Shown here piece by piece: positions 1 through 13,717 of a DNA stretch of 64,000 nt. Each line of letters opens with the position of its first letter. Positions within the stretch are counted from its first letter, which is position 1. Below the pieces are notes generated by a model. It was not told the origin of the DNA. It saw only the letters and a program-made list of their open reading frames with translations, and did no database searches. Origin of the DNA: Anseranas semipalmata (Eukaryota > Chordata > Aves > Anseriformes > Anseranatidae); the NCBI GenBank assembly GCA_013399115.1, contig VXAA01003998.1:327048-391047 (forward strand). The letters are read 5' to 3'. The translations under genes and the position numbers were made by a program.

Positions 1-1370
1 TTAGAAAAATGGGAAGAATATAATGAAATGAGATCCAGTGTAAGATTAATATTTAGTGGGAAATGTAATTCACCAGATACTCATTCAGTAGAACAAAAGA
101 ACATGAAAAATAATAAACCTAAAATAAATGAGCTAGTAATAAACTTTAAATGGATAGATCAGTTAGAGAGAGTTGGTTATCTTTGTTATGGACATATAGA
201 GATGAGTGTAATTTCAAGTTGTAGTGTCGTTGCAGGCTTCTGTCATGAAGCAGGAAATTGATGTTTTTTCTTCTGTAAGTTGAACTTGTAAGAGTATAAA
301 ACGTCTACAAAAAAGGAGGAGGTTATGGCTGGCGTTTTGAGATTACATCTAAAAGTAATGGAGTGAAATTTAGAAAATTAAAATTAGACTCAATTACATA
401 AAAAAGTGCTCTTCAAAAATAAAAAAGTGACCTTAGCCTGTTGAATAGTCTTCCAAGCAAAGACAGTTCCTTTTTCCCCTATTTCAATAAGCTCATAAAA
501 TATTACCATTTCTCCTAACAACATAGTACTGGTAAGGTGGTACAGAAGTTGTTCTGATGTATGTTTCAATCTCCAATGTCTGTGATTCAATAAAATGCTC
601 TTTGTTTTCTCTAATATCATCAGAACCATTGATTTGTTTCCTAAAATGCATGTTTACTTCCAGTAAATAAGTAAATTGTAGTGCAATAATTTAATTTTAC
701 TTATATGAATACGAAATTAAATATTTATTCTTTACCAGTTTCAGCCTTGTACATATGAAGTAACAACTTCAGACTCTACAATTTGTACATTTCTCTCTTT
801 CTTCAATGAAGCAAGTAAGGAAAAATCTTGGTGTTGCTGTAAAGAAAGACCATAAAACTGGGACAATCAATAGATGCATTTATTTTCATTGTGTTCTAAT
901 CAAAGCATGAAAGTACGTTTCTGCTAGTCAGATATAGCTGTGGGGTTCAATTTCAGTTCTAAATTCTTTATATGTATGTTCAACATTTTCTGCTGAGTTT
1001 ATATGCAAGAGGATTTCATGATTAAATTCAAAAATATTACTGTTTTGTCAAACAGCAAAAATGGGCTGTGCTTGCACAATGAGGTACCTCTAGTTTTTCA
1101 ACTGTAGTGATAAATTTGAATTTTCTTTAGGTGAGAAGTTTGGTCACCTTTGACATCACAGCCTGGTTATCAGAATGTGTTACTCAGTGTCTGATCTCAA
1201 GTAACACTTTCTGTCAACTACTCATTTTTTTAATTGTTTTAAAATTAAATCAGAAATTCTACATTTAGATATGTTTATGACACAAAATATGTCTTCTCAT
1301 GAAGATATGGAGGGACTAAGTCAATCTGGTAGCGGACTTGGAGCCACAACAGCTTTTTGAAAATAGTCAA

Positions 1371-1410
1371 AAGAAAAAGAAAAAAAAAGGAAAAGGAAAA
1401 GGAAAAGAAA
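1371..1410. repeat. Purine-rich A/G simple repeat
   Basis: A run made only of A and G, with an AAAAGG-like period in its second half. It is low-complexity intronic sequence. Confidence 0.85.
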
Positions 1411-2305
1411 GCTCTATGGAACTAATAAAATGTCAAAGCCAAGTTAATGACAAATGTTTCAGTCCATTGTTCCAAAGAGACTTTAGTATGGTGTCTGAAT
1501 TTCCAATGCTAAATATTAATTTGACTATGCAGACCCTATCATAAGAGCTACTTAAGCCACCAGTTTAAATTCACACATTTGATTCTTACCTGTGAATGCC
1601 TACCTATGTATATAAAATCAAGCACAGGCAAAGCTGTATGCAAGACTTTAGATTGAATTGTTAATCAACATCAGTATTATTCTATACTTGAATATGTTGA
1701 TACAGTGCTGTGTTGACCATTAGATGCAGATGGCAAAATGAGTGAAGATACTTATTGGTCTTTAAATAGTAAATTTTAAACAAGTAATGAAAATGCTACT
1801 GAAAACTAGGCTAAGGGTAGACTATGGGAACATGACTTGGTTTGACTGACAAGTCATAAAAGGGAATTGACCTTCTTACTGCTTTTAACCTCTGTTCTAG
1901 CAGTTTGAGAGATACTTTGTAAGACCAAGCCAAAATCAATTTTTAAAGTCAAAATGATCTGTTCATTTTAAGTCTCTTAGTAGGAGAGATAATCAAAAGC
2001 AGTCCTTCAGCAAAACTGAATCTGGAAGCCAAGTGAAATCAATTGCCTGTGGTAGCACAGGGAATGCAGCATCTTCCCTGGAACTGCCAGGCAGCAGTGA
2101 AGTCATGAACTTCAGCACTCTTTCTTTTTGTTTGCTGCCCTCTGCGGTTCAAACCGTAAATAAAAGTAGGACTTGTGTGCACAGAGTCAACTTCACACCT
2201 CCCTTACGCTCTCATTGCATTGGCACACTACTATAGGAGGAGTACTTGAATACTGAGAAACTGCATTAAAATACACTATTTCCATCTTTTTCCTTACAAG
2301 TAGAA

Positions 2306-2339
2306 TTTTTTTTTTTTTTTTTTCTTTTTTTTTTTTTTT
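2306..2339. repeat. Poly-T tract
   Basis: About 34 bases of T interrupted by a single C. It could be the reversed poly-A tail of an old retroposed copy, but the flanks show no recognisable element. Confidence 0.85.
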
Positions 2340-3113
2340 AGCTTTCAACCAATAGCAGGAGTGTTTGAAGATAAAAGGGGAGCCAGAGTTACCCCTTCCA
2401 TTTGAATCTCTTTGGCTACATGGGTGGAAGCACAGTGTGTCTGGCGGTGTGCTCTCACTCCCTGCAAGCAGGGAGGGACACCAGTCCATCGATGTGTAGG
2501 CGTGGGGATGCTGCTATCCAGGCAACCTTGAGGCTCGCAAAGCTGAGGCTGGCTGCCCAAGCAATTAATGTCAGTAGCCCTGGATTTGTAGTGCCAACAG
2601 CTCCATGATATCCACACCATATGCATTTCAGGGGATTTGTATCTGTGCAACTTGAATCTAGCCCCATTAAGTGAACACCCATTAGTGGCTGGAGCACATC
2701 AGATGGGCTCCCATAGTGAATCTTCTGGTTCAGTTTATGTGAAATGAATTGAATTTGTGTATTCCAGGGCTCCTTTGCAATGAGAACCACAGTGCAGTAG
2801 GACAGAAAAGTAAGATTCCCATCAAAAGCACATTACTGATATGAACTAAAATCCTAACGTAGATGCACCCAATTGTTGATATTAACATTTCTGTCCATGA
2901 AAATTAATTAATTGGTATAATATAAAGATTAAAACATGCTATACATATTTCAACATAGTGTTACTTAGTTAGGAGAAATCATGAAAAAGCAGTTGTTTAA
3001 TACTGTCTTGTCAGATTATCCAGATTTAAACTGTGGAAATTTTTTTTAAGGTAAGCAAAAAAATCTGATATGCCAAGCATTCCCTGTAATGGGATATCAA
3101 GTAGATATTATAT

Positions 3114-3508
3114 GAATCATAGAATCATTTAGGTTGGAAAAGCCCCTTAAGATCCCCAAGTCCAGCCATCAGCTAACACTCCAAGCCCACCACTAAACCA
3201 TGTCCCTCAGCACCACATCCACACGTCTCTTAAATACCTCCAGGGATGGGGACTCTACCACCTCCCTGGGCAGCCCATTCCAATGCCTCACAACCCTTTC
3301 CATGAAGAAATTCTTTCTGATATCCAATCTAAACCTCCCCTGATGCAACTTGAGGCTGTTTCCTCATGTTCTGTCAGTTGTCACCTGAGAAAAGAGACCA
3401 ACGTCCTCCTCGCTGCAGCCTCCTTTCAGGTAGCTGTAGAGAGTGGTGAGGTCTCCCCTCAGCCTCCTTTCCTTTAGACTAAACAGCCCCAGTTCCTTCA
3501 TCCCTCAG
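3114..3508 (-). mobile_element. CR1 LINE 3' fragment (minus strand)
   Basis: About 395 bp match, from memory, the 3' end of avian CR1 read in reverse complement. It has the typical wording around 'aggttggaaaag', 'catgtccctcagcacc', 'ccagggatggggactc', 'ctgggcagcccattcc' and 'agcctcctttc'. The left edge carries two copies of the diagnostic CR1 terminal octamer repeat in reverse (gaatcatagaatcat), so the element's 3' end is at 3114 and it is truncated at its 5' side near 3508. It has no intact open reading frame and is presumably dead. Confidence 0.95.
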
Positions 3509-5336
3509 ATGAAGTATCTTCTGTATTTTTGAATCTGTTGTGTTTTGTTTGCCTCTGTGTAGGCACTCATGCCTTCATCTCTTTGTAGCAGAGATTCATG
3601 TGTTCCTGAAATCAGTTATAGTCTCTAATAAGGTCACAAATCTTTACTGGTAAGTTCAGGAAACTCATTTCAGTGGTGTTTTTCTACTAAAGGCTTGGGT
3701 ATGTATAGTTGAGTTGAAACAGTTGCCAATAGTAGTGCTGAGTTGTGGCTGCGGATGGTGGAAATGTAAGGGCAAAACTCCAGGGCAGCTTCACTTCCTA
3801 ACCCTGCCGTGGAGCACAGACAAGTTGTCCATCGCTGGCATTCACTTCCCACTCTGTTAACAGGAATAATGCTCCCCTTACTTGAAAGGGACATTGTGAA
3901 GGTAAATCTATAAAACAACAGCCGATGTCCAGATATTGCATGAACAGCTCATAGATCTGTGAGCACCAAGGTAGTTCAAAAGGGCTGGTGAGCTTTCAAT
4001 AGAGCAAAGTTGGCAGTCTGTTCCAGTAACATCAAAGGCAGCAAGAAAAGTGCTGTAAGATTTTTAATTACCTGAAATGGTCAAGTACACGGTGTTATCT
4101 CTTGCAGAAAACAGAAATAGCTGTATGTGATTGCTCTGGTATATTGGTGACAGCTTGACTCAGGAGGAAAAAGTGTTACATACTTAATCACCAGTATCAT
4201 TCCTTATGTAGGACCCTGTCTCCTTCTTTGAGGATTGCTTTCTAGGTCACACCATAATTAGTGTCTAAGTTCTGATAATTACAGTTTTGGAGGCCTAAAT
4301 TTTAAATTCAGAAATATCTTCAACAAGACACTTTTTTTTTTTTTTTTTTTGATTCAGAGATCTTTAAGACAACAGTCCACTGTAATTCTGCGCTGCATGG
4401 CAGCTTACATCAGATCCTACAAAGGAACTGAAGCTGTTTAGAAAATAATTAAGGCAGCCAAGTTTGCAGTGGATTAAACATCCCATTGGGAGCTCTGCTG
4501 TTTTGCACTGTCATGTTTTCATGCTACTTGAATAAATCTGTCAATTATTCTTCTGTTCATTGAAAAGCTTTCTTAATGCTGTCTTCAATTCCTATTTTAT
4601 CCCTTTGTTGTGAGAATTTTCAGATGAAAACAATATATTTCACTGTGGGGAAAAAAAAAAGCTTCATGTCAACAAGCCTGTGGGAGATAAAGCATTACAG
4701 AATGCTGCTAAGGCTAAAATTATGGAACGCATAAATTTTGTTCCATATTTTTGACCATAGGATTTAAAATATACTAGTTCCATTTGATACTCTGAAGTGG
4801 CTTTTTAATATAGTCATGCCTGACTATCTCCGCTCAGTGCTTGCTTCAAGACAGTAAGATCCAGAATTAACGTGCTTTGTGAGAAGACAAGGGAATGACT
4901 GAAAGCAATAGTGATAGAATTCTGTCTTTATTGCTGATCCCATGGGCGCTTTGTTGCCTAGCTGAAGATGACAATCGTTTAAAACATTTTCTTAACAAGG
5001 AATCTTTAGTAGCATTAAATGTACTTAATGCAGTTATGTGTATAGACGTGGTCAAAGAGCCTCTTAGCATTAGAATAATAATCTTAAAATGCTTAACATC
5101 TTCCAATCATTGGAAGAATAGCAACAAAAAGAAAAGTATTAAAGCTACCAGTCAATGACAATTCTTGAACAAGAATATTCTCTGTCTTAAATACCATCTT
5201 CATTCTTTGATTTTATTCCATTGTTTTCCCCATATTTGTTTTGTGTTTGTGTGTGCGTTGTTGAAGTGACATGGCATTTCTAGCACTTTGCTCAGTGTGT
5301 GCCTTTTCCTTCCCTTTTCCTTCACAACTGCTCCAG

Positions 5337-5420
5337 CCTGATCGCATAAACCCAGATGACATAGATTTAGAAAACGAACCCTGGTATAAATTCTTTTCAG
5401 AACTGGAGTTTGGACGTCCG
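5337..5420 (+). CDS. SORBS2: SORBS2 exon: SoHo (sorbin homology) domain, first part
   Basis: An 84-bp exon (28 codons, phase 0 in and out) reads PDRINPDDIDLENEPWY followed by KFFSELEFGRP. This is the hallmark core of the sorbin homology domain and matches human SORBS2 nearly residue for residue from memory. The acceptor has a strong pyrimidine run ending in ctccag and the donor is gtaagtga. In the SORBS family (CAP/ponsin, ArgBP2, vinexin) the SoHo domain recruits the protein to flotillin-rich membrane rafts; that role is family knowledge. An in-frame ATG at 5271 lies in the intron and is not the start, because the frame simply runs through the acceptor. Confidence 0.97.
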
Positions 5421-6451
5421 GTAAGTGAGGACAGAATATTAATACTTAAATGTTAGGGAAAATATTTTTATAAAGATTTACAAATTACCAAATTCAGCAA
5501 ACATCCCAGTAAAGTTAATATGATTTTTTGGAAAGGTCAATAAAATCATCAAATGCATATAACTATTATTTTTTTAAGTGGAGGCTTAACTTGCTAGGGT
5601 TGTGACTTTAACAGCTTAAATACAGACTACGTATTAGACAAATAGTGTGTAAACATTTAAGAACAATATAAACTCCGTGTTAAACAGACCTGTTTACTAG
5701 TCTTCCTAAATCTTTTACATTTGGCTGGATTAGGTTTGAACAATCTTTAAGAGCATAAAAAATTGCTGCCATGCCATGCTACATGAGGAGCTTGCGTGCT
5801 TGGCACAGGGTCCTGGAGGACATTCTGGGAACCAGCTACCTTAGTCCCTTCTTGTATCTGCTTGTAAGTCAAAATCAGAACACACAGCTACTTCAGTGAG
5901 GCAGAAGAGAAAGCAAACTTTCTTTTAAAATTTGTTGTCCAGTGGTCTACAGTGTATCACTTTTATCACTGATTACCTCTTATCTCCTTTTATCTAGCCA
6001 TTGAAGCTGTTTTGTCATTCTTCCATATAGGTAGGCAGAAACAGTCCAGATATATTCTTCTGAAGAACAATATGTCAACAATGTTTTACTAGTAATGATA
6101 ACCTGAGAATAGTGTCTCCTGTAAGATAAAGAATATTGAGATTTCCCCAGCAGAATGTAACTGTGATGCTTTACATTCTTCTGTCTCACCAGTATTAAAT
6201 CTGCTAGTATTGACTCAGTCATTCAAGTTGTAAATTTTACCACCTAAAGTTACTAACATTTTATTAAGACGCTTAATAATTTATAAAATATTGTAACACA
6301 TTCTTCCTTCCATTCTACCCGTTATGTGTCACTCTTGTACCTGATGTTGTCAACACTTAGTTTCTAACTGTGTCACCTTCTCCACGTTTCATTCCTTGCT
6401 GCCATTGATTCTCCTCCATTTCATCTCTACACTTCTGCTTATATGATGCAG
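5421..6451 (+). other. SORBS2: SORBS2 intron
   Basis: An intron of 1,031 bp between the two SoHo exons. It begins gtaagt and ends gatgcag. Nothing recognisable lies inside. Confidence 0.9.
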
Positions 6452-6508
6452 CCACCTAAAAAGCTTTTGGACTATGTTCAAGACAGTTCTTCTGGTGTTT
6501 CCAATGAG
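6452..6508 (+). CDS. SORBS2: SORBS2 exon: SoHo domain, second part
   Basis: A 57-bp exon of 19 codons reading PPKKLLDYVQDSSSGVSNE, phase 0 at both ends. It continues the SoHo region directly after GRP; human has PPKKPLDYVQD at this place. The acceptor is atgatgcag and the donor is gtaaatga. Because length and phase are symmetric, skipping would not break the frame. Confidence 0.96.
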
Positions 6509-9500
6509 GTAAATGAATGATTCTTGTTCAGACGATTCTCTTGGGAAGAAGGGTTGGCGTGCTCACCGTTTTTGTCTGTTTGTTAAAATTTAGTGGTTTC
6601 CTCCTGATAGCTATGAGACGTTTCTAATTCACAATCATTGTATCTTTGTCTTCATATCTTTCCAGATCACTAGTGCATTTGGATGTTGATCTTATTATCC
6701 TAGGAACTGTGAGTCCTTGTCCCCAAAACTTCTCAGAGATTAACACTCAGAATTACACAACAGCCCATATGTCTCTAACTCTTGACAAATTCCCACTTCT
6801 TCAGAGTTGGGCAAGTGCGTTGCTTTCAGATATAATTAATACATCAGCACAATAGTATTTTTTATTAAAATATCTGACTGCAAATTCTATATGTCAAGTC
6901 AAAGCCTTTGTGGCTGAGCTATCACTTCTCCATTTAAGTATTTATGATTAAGGTCACTAATCTGGAAATACAGCAATTGATAATCCTGTTCTAAATTTGT
7001 AACTGCAGAATTGGCAGTCACTGTCATTGCTCTGAATAAAATGCGTCGAGATCAGGTAGTGGGCTGTCACTGCCCTACTCTGAGTGGGAGAGATGCAGGC
7101 TTTCATTCCTCCTCCCCTCCCCACCATTTTTAGAGTGTTAGGGCAAAAGTCAGTGAATCCTGTAATGACAACTTTACTTCATATGGCGGCTTTGCTTCAT
7201 TCATATTCATGATTCACTCTCATCTTCCCTTGGGATCTCCAAAAATTAAATGAAAATTGTGACCTTAAATTGTTAATTGTGTTGCAGCTTACTCTGGCTT
7301 GGTTTTAAGCTCTACAAATTTGGAAGAATCTTATGCTTGTGAAATTTGGGCCCAGTTCTCTGAGATAATAAGTTTCTAGGCCTTCACTGATACTTGAGAG
7401 TACTCTGTACATCAAAAAAGACCATGTAGAAGTCCTAGCATATGATTATTTGAAATATAATCATGTTCAGTAAGTCTACATAAAATAGCTGTTAAGTAAT
7501 ACTGATTTTCTCTTTGTTTAATTTACAAAGACACTTGTACTTTGTTTTGAAACTTTTGAAGTCTTTAAATATGATAACTTGTGTTTGCAAATTACAGTGT
7601 ATTAAATATTTTTCTGGGGGAAAATATTGCAAAACAACTTATTAAAACATCAGAACCATCATGCAAACAAACCTGTTTGTTGTCTAAAACTTTGCCTACC
7701 TTTTCCAAGTTCATTTTCAGTTACCATTAAAGCCTTGCTGCATGAAAACAGCTAAAACATTGGCTTAACTATAAATATATATCTGATTTTTTTTTTTAGT
7801 AGAACAGAATCAAAGTATTCAACAAAGTCCGTATTTGGTAGTTTGGGATGGTTGTTTCTAACATTTGATTGTTTTTGTCAGGCAGCCTTTATGCACACAG
7901 GGCAGTGTTGGATGTCCTGGAAGATGCCTACATAGCTTTGGAGATGTGGGGGGTTTGTACTGGGCCACCTGGAAGTGGCTTCGAGGTGCTATGGGTCAAT
8001 ACATGCCCAACAGCTGACAGGGCAGCTGCCAGCAGTGGCACCTGCTCTTGGAAATAAAAAGCAACCATATCCGCTGCTTGCTTTCAACTTTCCCCTGTAA
8101 GCCATACCAGTGTGGCTCTACCTGTGGGTAGAAGGCATAAACACACAGCCTGTGGATAACAATGTATGTCTGTGGTAAAAATCCGTATTGTACACCATAT
8201 GTGCCTCCATATGTGTCTTTCATATAGAAAAAACTTCAAAGGACAGCATCAAAGAAGGGGTGAAAGGGCACTTTATGTTCAATGTGATAAGAATATCTTA
8301 AAGGACGGAAAGGAAAAGCCGTGTAGTAACCCAGCAGTCTGTTTTGGCATGACACACACTTCTCACTGTCTTAGGCTGATCACTAACACGCTATTTATGG
8401 CCTGGGGAATGCTGTGGATAAAGAAGTTCTCAATGGTTTGGTTTGTTGTGTGGTTTACATCTTGCCTTCCATAGGAGGCAATGGGAGCTATACTGCCCAT
8501 GGGGTTTACATCCCGGGCTGTATAGCCCTTGATCCATTACAAGTGGTGAAAGTTGTCACTGCCTCAGCTGTTTGACCAGTATCCTGTGACAGATAGTCTC
8601 TGTCCGGTCTCTAATGGAGTGGTGGCACCTGCGCAAGAAGGCCTGCAATGACAATTAAACTGTGATGTTGGTACCACCTCATGCAACGGTTCCAGCAGAG
8701 ACCACCTATGAGCCTGAGGTTCCTCTGCTGATACCAGAGTGTGACAGTGACTGGTCATCAAAGATGAGCTTGATAGTGGTAGTCAGGTTTGAAATAAGAC
8801 TCTGGCATTTTCCAGGACGTGATCAACATGTGTTTTGTGGGTATGCCTTCTGCATGGGAAGCACACAGAACTGATGCCTTTGCTTCACTCTTGTGTAGCA
8901 GCGTGAGGAGAACTGGGATTACGCTAGCTGCTGGTGCAAGCAACTCTGCTACTGCTGACTTTTATGGTCTTATTGCAGACAGACCTCATAACATTAGATA
9001 TTTTTCTCAAAATCGTTGAGGCTGGATAGTTGGAGAATTGCTGTAAAGCAGTTTTCAGCTTTCAGAGGACCTAAAGAAAATCTTGAAAATATGAACTGAA
9101 CAGTAAACTCTAAGGAATAAAGACCTCCTTCAGAATATATTTTAAAAACAAATATGATATTTTGTTCAGGCAGAATAACTTAACGATAATGCACTCATCA
9201 TTAGCCCTGTACATATTCTAAATATAAAATAGGGATAATTTCATAAGTGCTATCAGCAGGTTTATTGTCTGAGAATATCTGATGATCATTGGCACACCTC
9301 CATAACAGAAGTGGCTCCAAAGTATAGGCTTCTACTTATGCTGCCTATGGAAAGGTGTTTCAACTCTTCACTCGTTTCCTAGAGCAGATGGTATGGTGTC
9401 ACAGTATCCCCTCTCTCTAATGTATAGGTCCATCAACTTTATGAGCTAGGTTACAGTACATAAAATACTTTGGTGAACAATTACTCGTTTCTGTTCTTCA

Positions 9501-12331
9501 CGTTTTTACTCCAATCCACTAATTAGTTTTTATTTTAAAGTGTCACACATAGGTTGTTTATTACCTAAGAGTAATACAATGGCAGATGACTTAAAAGAAT
9601 GCAAATCTTGAAATCTGTGTTTTACTAGAAAAATGAAACTTGTAAGAAATAACTTTTCATTTATTTGCAGAAAAAGAGGTTGGTTTTAGCAAATTAAGAA
9701 AAATAATATCCTGTGATAAAACTTGATTGTATTCCACAGTGTTGTGTACTCTCCCGTCATGGAAAAAAACGTGGGGAGCACCACTGCACAGAAAGCCACC
9801 TGGCAAAGGGGTACGTCATTGTATGAGTGAGGCAAACCTTCACTGATGGAAGCACCTAACGCTGGGAGAAGCTCTGCTCTTGTCAGTAATGTTGGTAGTC
9901 TTCTCCCAACAGTCTTCTCCTGCCCTGCTGAGACAGCCACACTCCTGAGATGGCTGATGCACACTGCCCCTTGTGAAGTGTCCTTGAGAACATGGGTTAC
10001 GTCCCACTGCCTCAGCTTGCTCCTCTTGGCAGCAGCTTAATTCCCAGGTGGTGGGGAAGATCCCTCTTACACAGGCTGCAAATTGCAGCTGGACGTTGCT
10101 TGATGTCATGTTAATTTGTGGACATGTTAAAGAATAAACACAATAGTCATTTGTAGCAGATGGATTGCTATATATTGCTACTGGCACTTTTTAATGCCAC
10201 TTTCTCCTTCCTACCATAGTGCACACACTCTGGGTTGCATGTGTGTCATCCTCTACTGTAAATGAGATGTGGATGGATAGAGGAGATCACGTCTCCTCTA
10301 ATGTGCCGGGAGGTTGTATTGGATGTGCTGAAAATGGCTGCATGACAAGTAGCTCTTTGCTTTTAGGCTAGCACTAAAATAATTTTTGAAGCTTTTATTT
10401 CCATCTCTGCTGGAAATCCATGTTTCTGCCCCAGTGTTTTACAAGTTAGTTCAAGTATAACTGCTCGATAGACAGCTGGAAGTGTAGGAGTCTGGTTCTT
10501 CCATTTCTAGTGGTCAGGTTTTTGTTATTGTTTTTTTGCAGTGAGCATATTCTTTCTAGATCACTTATCACAGGTTTGTAATATCATTTGAGGAGGGATT
10601 TTACCTTTGTGTCTATACAGAAAGTGATTCTGGTCCTAACTGGAGCCTATGAACTTAAGAGTAATATAAATATTTAACAGTGGGAATAACAGAAGTAATA
10701 AATAGTAACACAGAAGAAATACTAGTCCACCAAGCAAAGAAATTTCTGTTTTAGAAAAAATAAACATTTTGAAACCCTGTGCAGAGATCACCATAAGTTC
10801 TAGAGAACTTATTTTCTTACTAAGAGTCTGAAAGTTTTTTTACCTGTTTTTTAATGTGATTTAAATTAAAGTACAGTTAAAAAATACTGGGAAAATTGGA
10901 ATGATCTTAGCTCAGGTTTTAGGTAACAATCCATATTGTAGCTGTTTGTGTTGTTCTCCCTGCCTCAAAGTTTAATAAATTTCAGTATAATCTGGAAATC
11001 AAAACTTCAGTTACTGTCCTGATGGGATCACTTGGTACATGATACAGGTCTTAAATAACAAAGTGTACTGACAAATACATGCAGACCTCTAGCTGAACAA
11101 CCATATTTACAGACATTGTCTTTTTAGCCCGCTCCCTATATAAGTAGTTTTGACAGTTCCTCTCGTACATCATTTAAAGTATTCACTGTCACATGAAATC
11201 TGTTCCCAAATACTCTTAGGTGGTTTCTAAAACTATGTGTAAGTGTCAGTCAACAAATCTGGAAGAAGTCCTATTCACAAACTTGCAATTCAAATCACTG
11301 AAAAAATATATATATATATATAAAAAAAATGTACACAGGCCATGAGTGCTATTGCTTCCGCAGTGCTTCTGTACAGAGGAAAATCTTTACAGATTCTCTC
11401 TATCCAGAGAAAAAGACTAGAAGGCTTCTATAGAGAGAAAAATAGTTCCCACAACTTAAAAATCTGTATGATAGTTTTATTTCAAGTCCATCGGGTTAGC
11501 TCTGAAATGACATCCAAAGAACTTAAAACAAGTTTAACTTTTGAACAACACTGCTTTGTCCCCATGAAGAAATACCATAGGGACTATACAGTTCATAGTC
11601 GATTCATACCCAGTTACCTAGCTAATTGTAGTAGTACTGAATTCTGACTGCAGTATTGAAGTGTATGAATGACTGATTTAAAATTAGTGGTCATTAATGG
11701 CTGACTTTGTATTAATAATCAAATTATGGAGCAGTACTCCATTCCATTTTCCAGGGTTTGTGCAGTAGCTACTTCTCTAACTCCATAAGCAATGACTGAT
11801 GTTCTGCGATAAGAACCGTTCTTACCAGGAATATAAGGTGGTCAACAGTTGGCCAGAAAAAACATGGGTCTTTCAGCTGAATGTAGAAAAAGTTTCTGGC
11901 TATAATTGATTGTGGGATTTTGGTGAGTAATTGTGGGGGGTGGGGAAGCTCTGCACACCTCATTTGCACATGCAGGAATTATTTTCAGATTTTTATGTCT
12001 TTACAGCAAAAGTTCATTTCAGCTGTTGTATATCTGTTTTTGAAAACAGTATAGAGAGGCATGACTTTGGATCATTATTTAGTAGTGGTTTAAAAGAAAA
12101 ACATTACTGAAATAGAATATGAAACAAAATGTAGTGATGCTTTTTGGAAACTGCCTAACTATCCTCATGACATATTGCAATATCTGTGTGCTGGAGCACA
12201 CAGAATGTTAATGATCATACTGTGTATTTATAGGCTGTCAGAGTAACAAATGTAATAAACATTATAAGCAGAAATTTTCACCCTTTTTTCAAATACAGAC
12301 GTATAACAGAGTCATATATTTGTTTTCACAG
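6509..12331 (+). other. SORBS2: SORBS2 intron
   Basis: A 5.8-kb intron. It has a (TA)n microsatellite at 11306-11322 and otherwise AT-rich unique sequence. The stretch 7860-8950 is a little richer in GC and carries overlapping short frames on both strands, but none is longer or more gene-like than chance. Confidence 0.85.
11306..11322. repeat. (TA)n microsatellite
   Basis: Alternating A and T over 17 bases flanked by A runs, in a SORBS2 intron. Confidence 0.9.
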
Positions 12332-12384
12332 ACTTCCTTATATCATCACTCTTCAACAGACAGAGGCCTGGACAGGCCCTCTAG
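12332..12384 (+). CDS. SORBS2: SORBS2 exon: linker after SoHo
   Basis: A 53-bp exon, phase 0 in and phase 2 out. It encodes TSLYHHSSTDRGLDRPS and the first two bases of a Ser codon. Human SORBS2 has ASLYQSSIDRSLERP at this position, so the match is clear although diverged. The acceptor is tgttttcacag and the donor is gtaagaaa. Skipping this exon alone would shift the frame, so it should be constitutive or spliced together with the next exon. Confidence 0.94.
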
Positions 12385-13717
12385 GTAAGAAATACGTTAC
12401 GTGATTTCAGTTGACACAGATTATACAGCCTGGGGTTTTCTTTGTGACCTGAAGCCAGATGTTGAAAGGAGTCAGGTTTTAGCATTCAACTTGCGGATTC
12501 CTAACAAAATGAGAGGTACATGGAGAGGATGTTCATATTTTGATACTGAAGTGCAATTCTTACTGTTGTTTTTCAAGGACTTACTGTTTGCATTCAGTAT
12601 AAGCCATGCTGTACTTTGGGTCTTTCCAGTGACATCCCTGAGCTTCTGTCTTCAGTCAAGCTTCTGCCGAACTTCAACAATCTATCATTTAACCCTACTG
12701 CTTGCAGCACTTTCAGTGCTGTTCCCCAAAGCATGCTACTTCATCTGTTCTCTGTCTCTTTGTCTCATCTTTATGTCAAACCACAACAAACTGCTACTCT
12801 AGTACAAAAGGCAACTCAGCATTCAAATTTTTAAATAGCTGCATTTTACTTTTTATCATGCCTGCTTACTCTGTTATTACCTACTCATAAAAGCAACTCC
12901 TATAACTTATGCAGCATCTTGGACAAACGGACTGTTTTACTTGTCCGTGTAAATCCCAGTTTGGTACAGGTATCTCAGTAGCCAGATTTTCTTCTCACCT
13001 GTCACAAGGGTTTTCCTTGATGTTTGTGATCTTAATTTACATTGTGACTACTTTTTGCTGCCTACATCATGCCTCACACAAGCTGTGTGGCCAGGAAAAG
13101 ACAAGATTCTCCACACTGCCCAGGCAGAGCCTGGTGCTGTTTCAGTGCTAAGAGTGATGGGCTTCTCCTAGCAGGTTAAAGTACCAGGGCAATGGCAGAG
13201 TGCCAGCCCATGGTAAACTAGGATAAGCCAAATGCCAAAAAGAGTAGAAGTATGGCAAAAAAAAAAAGAAGAATGAAAAAGCTTTTCAATCAACAAATGG
13301 CCTTTAATGCAAAAAGACAATTTTATTTAATTTTTAGATAAAATGTTATTGCCACTGTATCAAAATGAATATGGAAACACTTCAAAACCATTTCATTTGT
13401 TGCTGACATTTTTACAGTATTTCCAAAAATACTCTAAAAAGCTTGGTACATTTATTTCAAAACTTTCACTATGAAAACAATATAACATTTTTGTATAAAA
13501 CTTTAAAACAATCAGCTGAAGGAGAAATTCAGCTTTTCTCTGTGAAACACGCTACAAGAGATCTGAGACCAGTGCTTCTCCTCTATACATGTTTCTGATG
13601 TATTTCTTCTAGTGCTGTTTAATCTATAAACAAATAATGTAATTACAAGCTTACTGTTTAATTTCTGAATTGTGATCTCAGAGATTAGACTGCTACTAAT
13701 ACTGCTTATTTCTGTAG
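12385..13717 (+). other. SORBS2: SORBS2 intron
   Basis: An intron of 1,333 bp. Its frames at 12401-13151 continue into the intron but carry no domain. Confidence 0.88.

Larger units (their letters stand above)
1..5336 (+). other. Intronic or upstream SORBS2 sequence, no gene seen
   Basis: AT-rich non-coding sequence before the first recognised exon. It contains a purine-rich simple repeat near 1371-1410, a long poly-T near 2306-2339, a somewhat GC-richer unexplained block near 2360-2720, and a reverse-oriented CR1 fragment at 3114-3508. I did not recognise the exon that in human precedes the SoHo domain, so it probably lies upstream of the window. The short open frames look like chance. Confidence 0.7.

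Noticed and set aside
7860..8580. A coding-like stretch in one + frame (for example GKNPYCTPYVPPYVSF and GGNGSYTAHGVYIPGC), suspected of being an old gene or retroviral remnant.
   Set aside because: Translating the whole frame gives about as many stop codons as chance predicts, and no family could be recognised.
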